Positions 54,423-64,000 of a stretch of DNA of 64,000 nucleotides are shown here, in pieces. The translations under genes and the position numbers were made by a program. Source of the DNA: Bactrocera neohumeralis (Eukaryota > Arthropoda > Insecta > Diptera > Tephritidae); the NCBI RefSeq assembly GCF_024586455.1, contig NW_026089623.1:10760204-10824203 (forward strand), in the 5' to 3' direction. The notes below the pieces were generated by a model. It worked only from the letters and a program-made list of their open reading frames with translations, was not told the DNA's origin and searched no databases. Within the stretch, counting starts at the first letter, position 1; each line of letters opens with the position of its first letter.

Positions 54423-56755
54423 CTTCTTCTTCTTAATTGGGGTAGACACCTTTTACGCGATTATAGCCGAGTTAACAACAGCGCGCCAGTCGTTTCTTCT
54501 TTTCGTTACGTGGCGCTAATTGGATATTCAGAGCGTAGCCAGGTCCTTCTCCACCTGGTCCTTCCAACGGAGTGGAGGTCTTCCTCTTCCTCTGCTTCCC
54601 CTGCGGTTACTGCGTCGAATACTTTTAGAGCTGGAGTGTTTTCATCCATCCGGACAACATGACCTAGCCAGCGTATCCGCTGTCTTTTAATTCGCTGAAC
54701 TATGTCAATGTCATCGTATATTTCGTACAGCTCATCGTTCCATCGAATGCGATATTCGCCGTAGCCAATGCCCAAAACCTTCGCAGAACTCTTCTCTCGA
54801 AAACTCTCAACATTGACTCATCAGTTGACCTCATCGTCCAGGCCTCTGCACCATATAGCAAGACGGGAATTATGAGCGACTTATAGAGTTTGGTTTTTGA
54901 TCATCGACTTCTCAATTGCCTACTCAGTCCAAAGTAGCATCTATTGGCAAGAGTTATTCTGCGTTGACATTGTTGGTGGTGTTCATGCTGATCCCACATA
55001 TACGAAACTATCTACAACTTCAAAGTTATGTCAACAGTGATGTGGGAGCCAAGTCGCGAGTTAGACGACTGTTTGTTTGATGACAGGAGATATTTCGTCT
55101 CGCACACGTTCACTACCAGACCCACTTGCTTTGCTTCCTTGTCCAGTGTGGAGATAGCAGAACTAACGGCGAGGGTGTTGAGGGCGATAATATCAATATC
55201 ATCGGCATACGCCAACAGATGTACACTCTTATAAAAGATTGCACCTGCTCGATTAAGTTCTGCAGCTCGAATTATTTTCTCTATCAGCAGGTTGAAGAAG
55301 TCGCACGAAGGGGAGTCGCCTTGTCTGAAACCTCGTTTGGTATCGAACGGCTCGGAGAGGTTCTTCCCGATCCTGACGGAGCTTTTGGTGTTGCTCCACG
55401 TCAGCTTACATAGCCGCATTAGTTTTGCGGGAATACCAAATTTAGACATCGCGGCATAAAGGCAGCTGTCGAAAGCAGCTTTTCGTGCTGTCGAAAGCAG
55501 CTTCGAAATAGGCGTAGAGATGGGGTGTGTCGATTCTCCTTTCACGGGTATTTTCCAAGATTTGGCGTATGGTGAATATCTGGTCGATTGTTGATTTGCC
55601 AGGTCTAAAACTACACTGATAAAGTCCAATCAGTTTGTTGACGGTGGGTTTTAATCTGTCACACAATACCCTCGATAGAACCTTAAATGCGATGTTGATC
55701 CCACAGCAGTTGTCGCAGATTGTGGGGATTGGGCAGAGCATACTTCAATTCCAATCGTTGGGCATGCTTTCGTCCGACCATACTTTACAAACATGCTTAT
55801 GCATGCTCCTTATCAGTTCTTCGCCGCCGTATTTGAATAGCTCTGCCGGCAATCCGTCGGCCCCTGCCGCTTTGTTGTTCTTCAGGAGGGCAATTACTCC
55901 TCGAATTTCTTCAACTTCTCCTCGTATCAGCTGTTCTTTTGCATTTTCCGAAAACCAATGGTTTCCGTGACAACTGTACGTAAGGACTTTAAAATGCCGT
56001 CCTACAGTTCCCTTATACCGAGTTGTTGACGAGTGCTCTCAGAGAGCAGGAGTGCAAGCCGAGTAGAAAATCGTTCGGCTGTCTGTTGTGATTGCAGCTT
56101 CTCGACGTCGAACCTTCCTTGTGTTTGTTGGCGTGCGTTTTTTGCTGCACAGAGGCGGATGCGAATCTTAGCTGCAACAAGATAGTGATCCGAGTCGATG
56201 TTGGGACCTCGGAGCGCACGCACATCTAAAACACTGGAGACGTGTCTTCCGCCTATCACAACATGATCGATCTGGTTGGTAGTTTTTCGATCCGGAGACA
56301 GCCAGGTAGCTTGATGAATTTTTTTGTGCTGGAATCTAGTACTACAGATAACCATATTTCGGGCCCCGGCGAAGTCGATCAGCCATTTGGGGATGCTTCG
56401 TCGTGGAGGCTGAATTTACCGGCCGTAGTGCCAAATATACCTTCTTTGCCCACCCTGGCGTTAAAGTCCCCAAGCACGATTTTGACATCGTGGCGGGGGC
56501 AACCCTCCACATAAGTGCGCTCCAAGCACTCATAAATCACATAGTCCTTCTATTCCGTCGGGGCGTTGGCGCAAATCAGTGATATGTTGAAGAACCACAA
56601 GGTCCTACTCGTCTCTGTCCTTGTCCCGTCCATCGCATTTCTTGGACGGCGGTGATGTCTGCCTTCACTCTAACGAGAACATCAACCAGCTGGGCAGCGG
56701 CACCTTCCCAATTAAGGGTCCGAACATTCCAGGTGCATGCAGCAGCTGCAGCTGG
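54423..56755 (-). mobile_element. RTE-like LINE copy, reverse orientation, 5'-truncated
   Basis: From its AAG-rich 3' tail (cttcttcttcttaatt at 54423-54438) back to the TWNVRTLN start of the endonuclease at about 56735. It touches forward-oriented copies on both sides, without spacers. The reverse transcriptase (about 54870-55740) and endonuclease (about 56000-56735) are both recognisable but frameshifted. Confidence 0.8.
54506..56735 (-). pseudogene. LINE endonuclease and RT, decayed
   Basis: Reverse-strand pieces in order: TWNVRTLNWEGAAAQL with QEMRWTGQGQRRV; CLGTLTPGWAKK, which is a frameshifted metal-site region; STRFQHKKIHQATWL to SDHYLVAAKI (56002-56355); YQCSFRPGKSTIDQIF (55442-55741); GFRQGDSPSCDFFN and LLAYADDIDIIAL (55012-55629), so the catalytic YADD is present; and RIRWLGHVVRMDENTPA near the end. 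A partial tandem duplication of about 25 bp (tttcgtgctgtcgaaagcag) occurs at 55470-55505. Confidence 0.75.
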
Positions 56756-57615
56756 AGAAAATAATTCGAGCTGCAAAACTAAATCAAGCAGGTTTTATAA
56801 GAGTGTACAGCTGCTGGCTTATGCCGATGATATTGATATCATCGGCCTCAACACCCTCGCCGTTAGTTCTGCTATCTCCACACTGGACAAGGAAGCAAAG
56901 CAAATGGGTCTGGTAGTGAACGTGGGCCAGACGAAATATCTCCTGTCATCAAACAAACAGTCGTCGCACTCGCGACTTGGCTCTCACGCCACTGTGGACA
57001 GTCATAACTTTGAAGTTGTAGATAATTTCGTCTATCTTGGAACCAGCGTAAACACCACCAACGCAGGATAACTCTTGCCAAAAGATGCTATTACGGACTG
57101 AGTAGGCAATTGAGAAGCAAAGTCCTCTCTCGACAAACAAAAACCAAACTCTATAAGTCACTCATAATTCCCGTCCTGCTATATGGTGCAGAGTCTTGGA
57201 CGATGTCAACATCTGATGAGTCGACGTTGCGGGTTTTCGAGAGAAAAGTTCTGCGAAAGATTTATGGTCCTTTGCGCGTTGGCCACGGCGAATGCGCATT
57301 CGATGGAACGATGAGCTATACGAGATATACGACGACATTGACATAGTTCAGCAAATTAGAAGACAGCGGCTACGATGGCTAGGTCATGCTGCCTGGAAGG
57401 ACGAGAACACTCCACCTCTGAAAGTTTTCGACGCAGTACCCACCGGGGATAGCAGAGGAAGGGGAAGACCTCCTATCCGTTGGAAGGACTAAGTGGAGAA
57501 GAACCTGGCTTCGCTTGGAATATCCAATTGGCGTCTTCGAAAAAAAGAAACGACTGGCGCGCTGTTGTTAACTCGGCTATAATCCCGTAAGCGGTGTCTA
57601 CGGCAATAAAGAAGA
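56756..57615 (+). mobile_element. RTE-like LINE copy, RT to 3' end
   Basis: Forward fragment joined to the 5' end of the reverse copy via the shared word GCAGCTGCAGCTGGAGAAAA. It includes LLAYADDIDIIGL and STLDKEAKQMGLVVN in one open stretch (56652-57071), a frame break, and the carboxy-terminal RPPIRWKD region, ending at an AAG tail at about 57609-57618. It is nearly identical to 60370-61094. Confidence 0.8.
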
Positions 57616-57618
57616 AGA

Positions 57619-58079
57619 AGATGTTTGTGTTATCGCTGCAAAAATGAGCTTAGAACAACGGACCAACATTCAATTTTGTTTTAAAATTGGTAAAACTTTT
57701 ACCGAAACATTTCAATTGATGAAACAAGTTTATGGCGATGTTTGCCTATCCCATAGCAGAGTGCGCGAGTGATTTCAACGTTTTCAAAGTGGTCGTGAGG
57801 ACATAAATGGCGATCAACATGTAGGTCAATCAAAATCCGTGATCACCGGAAATTCCATCGAATCTGTGCGTGAATTCATCAAAACTCAGCCGAAATCATC
57901 ATTTAATTCATGGAAATGGAATTGAACATCTCTAAAACATTAATTTATCGCATTCTGACGGAACATTCGGGGTTACGAAAGTTGTATACACGGTTTGTTC
58001 CGCACAAATTGACTGACGACCAAACATGTCGCTGTCTTATGTCGGTTTCGTCAAGTTCGTTTAAGGGTTGCATGCGTGC
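57619..58079 (+). mobile_element. mariner fragment, copy 1
   Basis: Starts with a TGTTTGTGTTATCGCTGC leader, then reads MSLEQRTNIQFCFKIGKTF, VREWFQRFQSGREDI after a stop, and MEMELNISKTLIYRILTEHSG, FVPHKLTDDQTCRC. This is the paired helix-turn-helix region of a mariner transposase; the catalytic DDD part is absent. Proteins like this are often labelled SETMAR-like. It is fused to the LINE tail and repeats at 61095-61556. Confidence 0.75.
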
Positions 58080-58639
58080 GCAGATCAGGTCAGGGGTGCA
58101 TTCCCACATTCGGCATTCCTGCCTTATTCGTTCGGCCCGAACGAAGGTTTCCATCTCTTTATGAATTCGGAGATGGTGGTCGTGTGATCAGGACTTTCAC
58201 TCTCGCCGACCTTCTTGACATCATATCGTGTTCGAACACTTTCGAAATCTGAATGGAGCAAAATATTCAGGTCTTAAGCAAAGCCTGCTCCCTTACAGAG
58301 TCTGCTTAATGGCGACTTATTCGTCTAGTCTGTACTTTGTTGATTATTTCCTCTTTCTGTCAAAAATTTTGTTTGTTTTCCTTATGTATCAATGCAATAT
58401 TGTGTTTTGTCTGATCCCTTGTCGCTTGTCGCTTGTCGATCTAAATCTAATTCATTCAAAGCGGCGTTTTCTATCCACTCATTTATTTCTGTCATACCCG
58501 AAATCCTCATCGTGCCTATACCAAATCGCAGGCTCTTCCCGGCATACATTAGAAAACATCGGTACTACAATTTGGTGTATTCGCTCCACTTGTTCCTTGC
58601 CCCGAGGAACACCTTTAGCTACTACGAGATGCTCTATAC
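58080..58639 (-). pseudogene. Gypsy integrase, carboxy-terminal part
   Basis: Reverse-strand frame 58479-58639 (extended into the hAT end) reads VAKGVPRGKEQVERIHQIV, where the Glu after Gln-Val is the last member of the integrase triad, then MFSNVCREEPAIWYR. Later decayed pieces toward 58100 end with KRWKPSFGPNE, fitting the end of pol. It belongs to the same reverse-strand Gypsy element as 61557-63990; the inserts between 58640 and 61556 split it. Confidence 0.65.
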
Positions 58640-60165
58640 CAGTGGTTCCCAAACTTATTTTGTCTACCGCCCACTTTGAGACTAAATATTTTTTTAGCGC
58701 CCCCATTTCTTCACCTATTTAAAAACCCCTATAACGTCAAATTAATTATTGTGACCTATATAAGTATGTATATTCACGGAGAATTCTAAACGAAACTTTT
58801 AATATAACCAGCAACTTGAAACTTAAGCGCAGTAGGTAACATATAACGGCCCTTAGGTCTCAAGTCAACTCTTACGAGCTCCACCTGCCAATAAGAATGA
58901 TTATTGAAACACAACTTTATAGTATTAAAACAGAGAATCTTTTATTAAAAATAAAACTAAAATAATCGATCCATATATAAAAACTAATGTGAAGGATGAA
59001 TCTGATGCTGTTTAATAAGTTTGTTAATATCAGGTTCCAATTTACTCAGGAACAGTCGCAAGTCGCCACGTTCGGTAACAAGCAAACGATTTCTATTTTC
59101 AGTAAGCAGTGTTGTCACAACACTAAATCCACGTTCACACAAATATGACGATGAGAATGCTATCAATAATCGTTAACAATTGACCACAATCCAGGGTACA
59201 ATTGCGAGATCGGCTTTTGTAGCCAAAACTCTTGGTAACCATTTTTGAACTTGATTTTTATTTCCTCGTTTGTTGTCAATTCTATAAGTTTTTCTTCCAG
59301 CTGAGGTGACATTGCTGTGTTGACATTTGAAAACGGATCCAACACCCAGTCTGGTATTTCCAAGTTCAAAAGTCGTGGTATCGTTCGCTGAAGTTAATGT
59401 GGAGGTTTTCCAAATGTTGGCAGTAGGCAAACAATTCGTCGTTACTGCATGATACTGATAAATTCGGAAAATTGTGAAACTCACGTCTACCCAGATTCTT
59501 TTGGTGTAGAAGCAGTTTGGCTGCGAAAGCAGCAACGACGTTTTTTGTTTGAATTAAATTTAGTTTAATTTGAACAATTTATACAGGTCTGTCATATAAG
59601 CTATATCATTCTTTGATGTTATGAGCTTGTCTTGAAATTCTGTATCTTTAGTTTCCAAGAACTCTATAACAGAGTCAAACAGGTTGTAGAATCGAGTCAG
59701 ACAATTGCCTCTTGATAGCCAATGAACTTCAGTATGAAAACCCAAACGATTGAAATCCTCGTCATTAGTAACACAAAGCTGATGAAATAATCTATTATTC
59801 AAAGAGCTGTTGCGGATTTTATTGACTGATATGATTACATATTGCAGTGATTGAAATAGTTTTCAATTAAGTTTCTAGCAACTAAATGTTGTTTATGAAT
59901 AACGCAATGTACACCAAGGACATCTGAAATTTTATTTTTTAAGTACGCTATGAAGCCTTTATGGCACCCTGTCATAGCCGGAGCGCCATTCGTAGCAACT
60001 GAAATAATATTTTTCAAAGAAATTTCTTTCTCATCGCAAAACTTTTCCAATATATTGAATATGGTTTCGGTCTCTAAATTTCTATCAAATAATAGTTCTT
60101 CACATATTTTCTCATCTTTAATAAAACTCACGTAAGACAACAACAATTCTTCATTAGTCTTCTAA
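58640..60165 (-). mobile_element. hAT transposon (ZBED/SCAND3-like family), truncated
   Basis: Left end CAGTGGTTCCCAAACTTATT followed by a CCGCCCACTTTGAG and AGCGCCCCCA block is typical of hAT termini in this group. The reverse-strand transposase pieces fill 58984-60146. The other end is absent: at about 60166 the sequence changes to the RTE-like LINE. It lies within the Gypsy integrase. Confidence 0.75.
58984..60146 (-). pseudogene. hAT transposase, carboxy-terminal two thirds, broken
   Basis: In order: MLLSYVSFIKDEKICEELLF, ISVATNGAPAMTGCHKGFIA, VLGVHCVIHKQHLVARNL (59835-60146) with the Asp position replaced by Asn in VATNGAPAM and the Cys-x5-His region; LGFHTEVHWLSRGNCLTRF (59560-59802), the conserved Trp motif; LEEKLIELTTNEEIK (59163-59369); and SSSYLCERGFSVV (58984-59166), the hATC dimerisation motif. 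Frameshifts separate the blocks, and the BED zinc finger is missing because of the truncation. Confidence 0.75.
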
Positions 60166-61094
60166 ATTTGGTATTCCCGCAAAACTAATGCGGCTATGTA
60201 AGCTGACGTTGAGCAACACTAAAAGCTCCGTCAGGATCGGGAAGAACCTCTCCGAACCGTTCGATACCAAACGAGGTTTCAGACAAGGCGACTCCCCTTC
60301 GTGCGACTTCTTCAACCTGCTGATAGAGAAAATAATTCGAGCTGCAGAACTTAATCGAGCAGGTGCAATCTTTTATAAGAGTGTACATCTGTTGGCGTAT
60401 GCCGATGATATTGATATTATCGCCCTCAACACCCTCGCCGTTAGTTCTGCTATCTCCACACTGGACAAGGAAGCAAAGCAAATGGGTCTGGTAGTGAACG
60501 TGGGCAAGACGAAATATCTCCTGTCATCAAACAAACAGTCGTCGCACTCGCGACTTGGCTCTCACGCCACTGTGGACAGTCATAACTTTGAAGTTGTAGA
60601 TAATTTCGTCTATCTTGGAACCAGCGTAAACACCACCAACGCAGGATAACTCTTGCCAAAAGATGCTATTACGGACTGAGTAGGCAATTGAGAAGCAAAG
60701 TCCTCTCTCGACGAACAAAAACCAACCTCAATAAGTCACTCATTATCCCGCCTTGCTATATGGTGGAGATGGATGGACGATGTCAACATCTGATGAGTCG
60801 ACATTGACATAGTTCAGCAAATTAGAAGACAGCGGCTACGATGGCTAGGTCATGCTGCCTGGAAGGACGAGAACACTCCACCTCTGAAAGTTTTCGACGC
60901 AGTACCCACCGGGGATAGCAGAGGAAGGGGAAGACCTCCTATCCGTTGGAAGGACTAAGTGGAGAAGAACCTGGCTTCGCTTGGAATATCCAATTGGCGT
61001 CACGTAGCGAAAAAAAGAAACGACTGGCGCGCTGTTGTTAACTCGGCTATAATCCCGTAAGCAGTGTCTACGGCAATAAAGAAGAAGAAGATGT
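60166..61094 (+). mobile_element. RTE-like LINE copy, RT to 3' end, second copy
   Basis: Forward fragment starting at the reverse transcriptase region (LMRLCKLTLSNTKSSVRIG) with an open stretch to 60649 that includes GFRQGDSPSCDFFN and LLAYADDIDIIAL. It is nearly identical to 56800-57615, except for a deletion of about 120 bp at 60810, between the words GTCGACATTG and GACATAGTTC. The 3' tail again joins the mariner fragment. Confidence 0.8.
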
Positions 61095-61556
61095 TTGTGT
61101 TATCGCTGCAAAAATGAGCTTAGAACAACGGACCAACATTCAATTTTGTTTTAAAATTGGTAAAACTTTTACCGAAACATTTCAATTGATGAAACAAGTT
61201 TATGGCGATGTTTGCCTATCCCATAGCAGAGTGCGCGAGTGATTTCAACGTTTTCAAAGTGGTCGTGAGGACATAAATGGCGATCAACATGTAGGTCAAT
61301 CAAAATCCGTGATCACCGGAAATTCCATCGAATCTGTGCGTGAATTCATTAAAACTCAGCCGAAATCTTCATTTAATTCATGGAAATGGAATTGAACATC
61401 TCTAAAACATCAATTTATCGCATTCTGACGGAACATTCGGGGTTACGAAAGTTGTATACACGGTTTGTTCCGCACAAATTGACTGACGACCAAACATGTC
61501 GCTGTCTTATGTCGGTTTCGTCAAGTTCGTTTAAGGGTTGCATGCGTGCGCAGATC
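61095..61556 (+). mobile_element. mariner fragment, copy 2
   Basis: Same sequence and same junction to the LINE tail as 57619-58079. It includes the MSLEQRTNIQFCFKIGKTF start and the SIYRILTEHSG segment. It ends at GCGCAGATCA, then changes to Gypsy integrase, as copy 1 does after the same word. Confidence 0.75.
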
Positions 61557-62116
61557 AAAAAAAACAAAAGAGTGGCTTGTTTTTCGAGGCGATCAACGAC
61601 TGCCTCAGCTCCAGTATTTATTACCGGGTGCAACCATACAAACTTCGAAAAAGTATCTACCGCAACAAGAATATATGTAGTTATACGCTTTCTTCGTCTG
61701 TTCCATGGGACCGACATGATCTAAGTGAAAAGTGCTTAATGGCTGATCTTCCTTATGTACTGGATTTAATAAACCTTCTTTCCTTCCTGTCTTTGAATAT
61801 CTCATGATGCATTCGATGCAATTTTTCACAATTTTTTATTACTTTTGGTCCTAACTGAAGAATAAACAATGTTTTTTGAACTGCTAACTGTGTCTTATTC
61901 GCAGAAGTGTCCCTGTTTATGTGCCGTCCGAATTATTTCATCTTCCATTAGCAATGGAACTACTGTAAGCTCTTTTATTGGATCCTTGTGTAGTAGCCCA
62001 TGCTTCAAGTAGAAATCCTCGTATTCAGTTGTTTCCAAGACTTTGCACACTTCCCGAATCCATTCGTCCTGTTGCTGAGCCTGCCTTAGCCTATGCAGCA
62101 AGGAATCTTCCAACAT
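61557..62116 (-). pseudogene. Gypsy integrase, amino-terminal and core part
   Basis: Reads MEDEIIRTAHKQGHFCE (His region), CIECIMRYSKTGRKEGLL (paired Cys of the HHCC zinc-binding unit) and LSTFHLDHVGPMEQTKKAYN with the first catalytic Asp, then VAVDTFSKFVWLHPV. There is a frame change near 61620 and a stop near 61895. The core is cut at 61557, before the second Asp. Confidence 0.7.
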
Positions 62117-62188
62117 AAGACACGCTATTCTGCTTAACTCATCAACGTTACGCAGTTACGCATCTTCGAGCCATTTCGGTTTTCTAAT

Positions 62189-63260
62189 TCATAGTCGAAG
62201 TCGTCTAATCCTTCTATCCGTATATCCTTCTTTATCACGGTCATTGCGAACAATTTTGAAATGCAACCCCAAAAGATATACTCTCCACTTCTTAAGTGCT
62301 TCAACAGTCGCTAACACCTCTAACTCATACGAATGGTACTTCTCTTCTGCTGGCTTTGTCTTCCGACTCATGGACTGGATTGGGTGAAAGTGCAAATCTT
62401 ACAGTCTTTTTGTAAGAGTACACATCCGTATGAACTTCAGTTAGAGCCTTCGGATTGTACAACCGTAATACTGGTGCACTAGCCAGAGCAGCTTTTAGTT
62501 GCTGCAGCGAGGCCTGCTGTTCGGTCTCAAACACAAAAGCTACATCCTTACGTAACAGGTCAGACAGTGGTTTAGCGACTACTGCATACCCTTCTATGAA
62601 ACGGCGAAAATAAGAAGTAAGCCCTAAGAATTTTTGTACCGCCTTTTTATCCATAGGTGTCAGAAAATTCCTTACTGCCTGCATTTTCGATTCTGATGAT
62701 TTTATTGTACCACGCTCTATAATATACCCCAGAAAATCAACAGTCGTCTTCGGGAACTGGCATTTCTCCCACTTAATCTTTACGTTAAAACATGCCGCCC
62801 TGTTCAACACAGCTTTCAACTTATGTACACCGTTGTCATAAGTAGTAGAAGCAATTATAAGATCGTCCATGTAAGTTACCACGACCGCATCCTTCACTAA
62901 ATCTCAAAACACTGCGAAAATGTATCGGGTGAGTACTGCCGGGGAATTAAAAATACCGAAAGGAACATAAATGAACTCGTATTGACCTTGATGGGTCACG
63001 AATGACGTATATTGCCGCGAACCTGATTCTATCGGCACGTGGAATACCCCATTTCATAAATCTAACGTTGTGAATACTTTGCGTCATTCATGAGTGGCAT
63101 TGACAACGTCGATAGTCACAACACAGACGTAGGGTTCCGTCTTTTCTCCTCACCAATACGATCGGCGATGGATACTCGGAAACTCTAAGTTGGATTATGC
63201 CTTGCCCCATCCATTCCGCAATCTGTTTATCGACAATGCACTTATGGGAGTAAGATATTC
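62189..63260 (-). pseudogene. Gypsy reverse transcriptase and RNase H
   Basis: Upstream decayed part near 63200: IAEWMGQGIIQLRVSEYPSP and VLVRRKDGTLRLC, the start of a Gypsy reverse transcriptase. Then QYEFIYVPFGIFNSPA, and in the open frame 62325-62897 VVTYMDDLIIAS with the catalytic YMDD, FLGYIIERGTIKSSESKMQA and LGLTSYFRRFIEGYA. RNase H follows (62189-62420) with EKYHSYELEVLATVEALKKW. Stops near 62900 and 63000. Confidence 0.75.
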
Positions 63261-63589
63261 GCCTATCGGAGTATCATCAGTCAAACAAATTTTGATGGAA
63301 ACTGGGGAATCGTGCTGCTTACTTGCCAAGTAACTACAAATTATGACTTCTATTGCCTTTTCTTGTTCTCACTCGAGATGGGACAAATCTACCAGTAAAG
63401 TTTTCTCCGACATTACTTCTGCGACACACAGATCTTCAAACTCATTAAGAACTTCTATTTTACCTTCACTTTTCTCTACTATGGGGTTTCGAAACTTCGT
63501 TTCCTTCACCTTTACTCTAAATTCTACCCCGGCCGATTCCCGATTATTGCCTCGTAAATAAAGTCCCGCTCACGCACAACGTGAAAATT

Positions 63590-63990
63590 GATATCCACTT
63601 GATATATTGACTCCATCTACCCGAACTTTAATTATGAAACTACCAATAGTGGTAAGTATACTATTTCCTATTCCAAGAAAATGATTTATATTGTTGCAAA
63701 AATCAATCTTCCCTAACTCCCATCACACATCTTAACGCGTGAGGCAAATATCGCAACCAGTGCTTAACAATGCTGACAACGTAAACCCATTAATAAATAA
63801 TTCTTTTAAAATTACGCTACCCAAAACACTTTGATAGCCCTTGTTTGCAAGTATTCGCTAAATGACCCGCTTCCCCACACCTATAGCAACTTTTCCTATT
63901 AGGTCCCTGATCTTTAGTAACAGAATTATTGTATTCACGCTTGTTTTGAAATATCCTCACATTGGGTTGACGCCCCGAGCGAACCTTTTT
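63590..63990 (-). pseudogene. Gypsy gag end and protease, decayed
   Basis: The reverse strand at about 63850-63905 reads KSCYRCGEAGHLANTC, a perfect CCHC nucleic-acid-binding knuckle. Downstream, FLGIGNSILTTIGSFIIKVRVDG resembles the protease substrate-flap region; the Asp-Thr/Ser-Gly active site itself is not readable. 63270-63590 contains no clear domain. Confidence 0.6.
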
Positions 63991-64000
63991 ATAAACAAGG

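Larger units (their letters stand above)
61557..63990 (-). mobile_element. Gypsy LTR retrotransposon, internal part, running off the window
   Basis: Reverse-strand gag end to integrase. From right to left: a CCHC zinc knuckle (about 63860-63900), protease remnants (about 63590-63720), reverse transcriptase (about 62400-63260), RNase H (62189-62420), integrase linker and zinc-binding region (61895-62116, 61605-61829), integrase core up to 61557. Order and motifs fit the 412/mdg1-like part of Gypsy. Its end is at 58080-58639. The 5' end lies outside. Confidence 0.7.

Noticed and set aside
57619..58164. SETMAR-like or histone methyltransferase gene
   Set aside because: Only the mariner helix-turn-helix part is present, no SET domain; it is a transposon fragment repeated at 61095.

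Overview
The window looks like transposon-dense, probably heterochromatic DNA from a higher fly. The best guess is a tephritid-like dipteran. This rests on AT-rich sequence, many ATAC/TATG microsatellites, and the mix of errantivirus, BEL/Pao, copia, I-like and RTE-like LINEs, Tc1/mariner, hAT, piggyBac and Helitron families. Species assignment is inference. I found no host gene, rRNA gene or functional tRNA gene. Almost every long open frame belongs to a mobile element, most of them broken.

Layout. 1-11150 is a decayed env-bearing Gypsy element (errantivirus type, + strand): gag, protease, RT, RNase H, a remnant of the integrase end, env and one LTR. It is split by a small unclassified element that carries a nearly full-length RTE-like LINE and a hAT MITE, by a 5'-truncated I-like LINE (- strand), and by a 1.06-kb non-coding repeat. 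11157-14045 is a Tc1-type element apparently nested in another Tc1-type element. 14240-18058 holds non-coding repeats, two tRNA-like SINE candidates and an inverted-repeat cassette with a LINE tail. 18059-20635 is a decayed Helitron with recognisable TC and CTAG ends. 19704-22391 is repeated almost perfectly at 25081-27774; between the copies lies the front half of a piggyBac-like element. Copy two runs into a 100-N gap (27775-27874), so this duplication may be an assembly artefact.

27875-29210 is the end of a second errantivirus (env tail, polypurine tract, LTR with a 71-bp tandem array). 30091-32134 holds two reverse copies of the 1-kb repeat. 32538-47280 is one BEL/Pao insertion with 5-bp target duplications (cttat). 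It has collected a hAT-like DNA transposon with 330-bp terminal inverted repeats, an intact 4475-bp copia element with a 1347-codon frame, and a Tc3-like element that itself carries another 1-kb repeat. 47281-51960 is a second decayed Helitron holding an RTE-like fragment and a mariner deletion derivative. 52085-64000 is a mosaic of mariner fragments, four RTE-like LINE pieces in alternating orientation, a hAT transposon, and a Gypsy element on the - strand (gag zinc knuckle to integrase end) that continues past the window.

The elements do not work together as a system. Their relation is chronological: target-site duplications and interrupted frames give an insertion order. The element most likely to be recently mobile is the copia copy at 37996-42470, whose two LTRs differ at 2 of 143 positions. 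Everything rests on motif reading; no database search was run.
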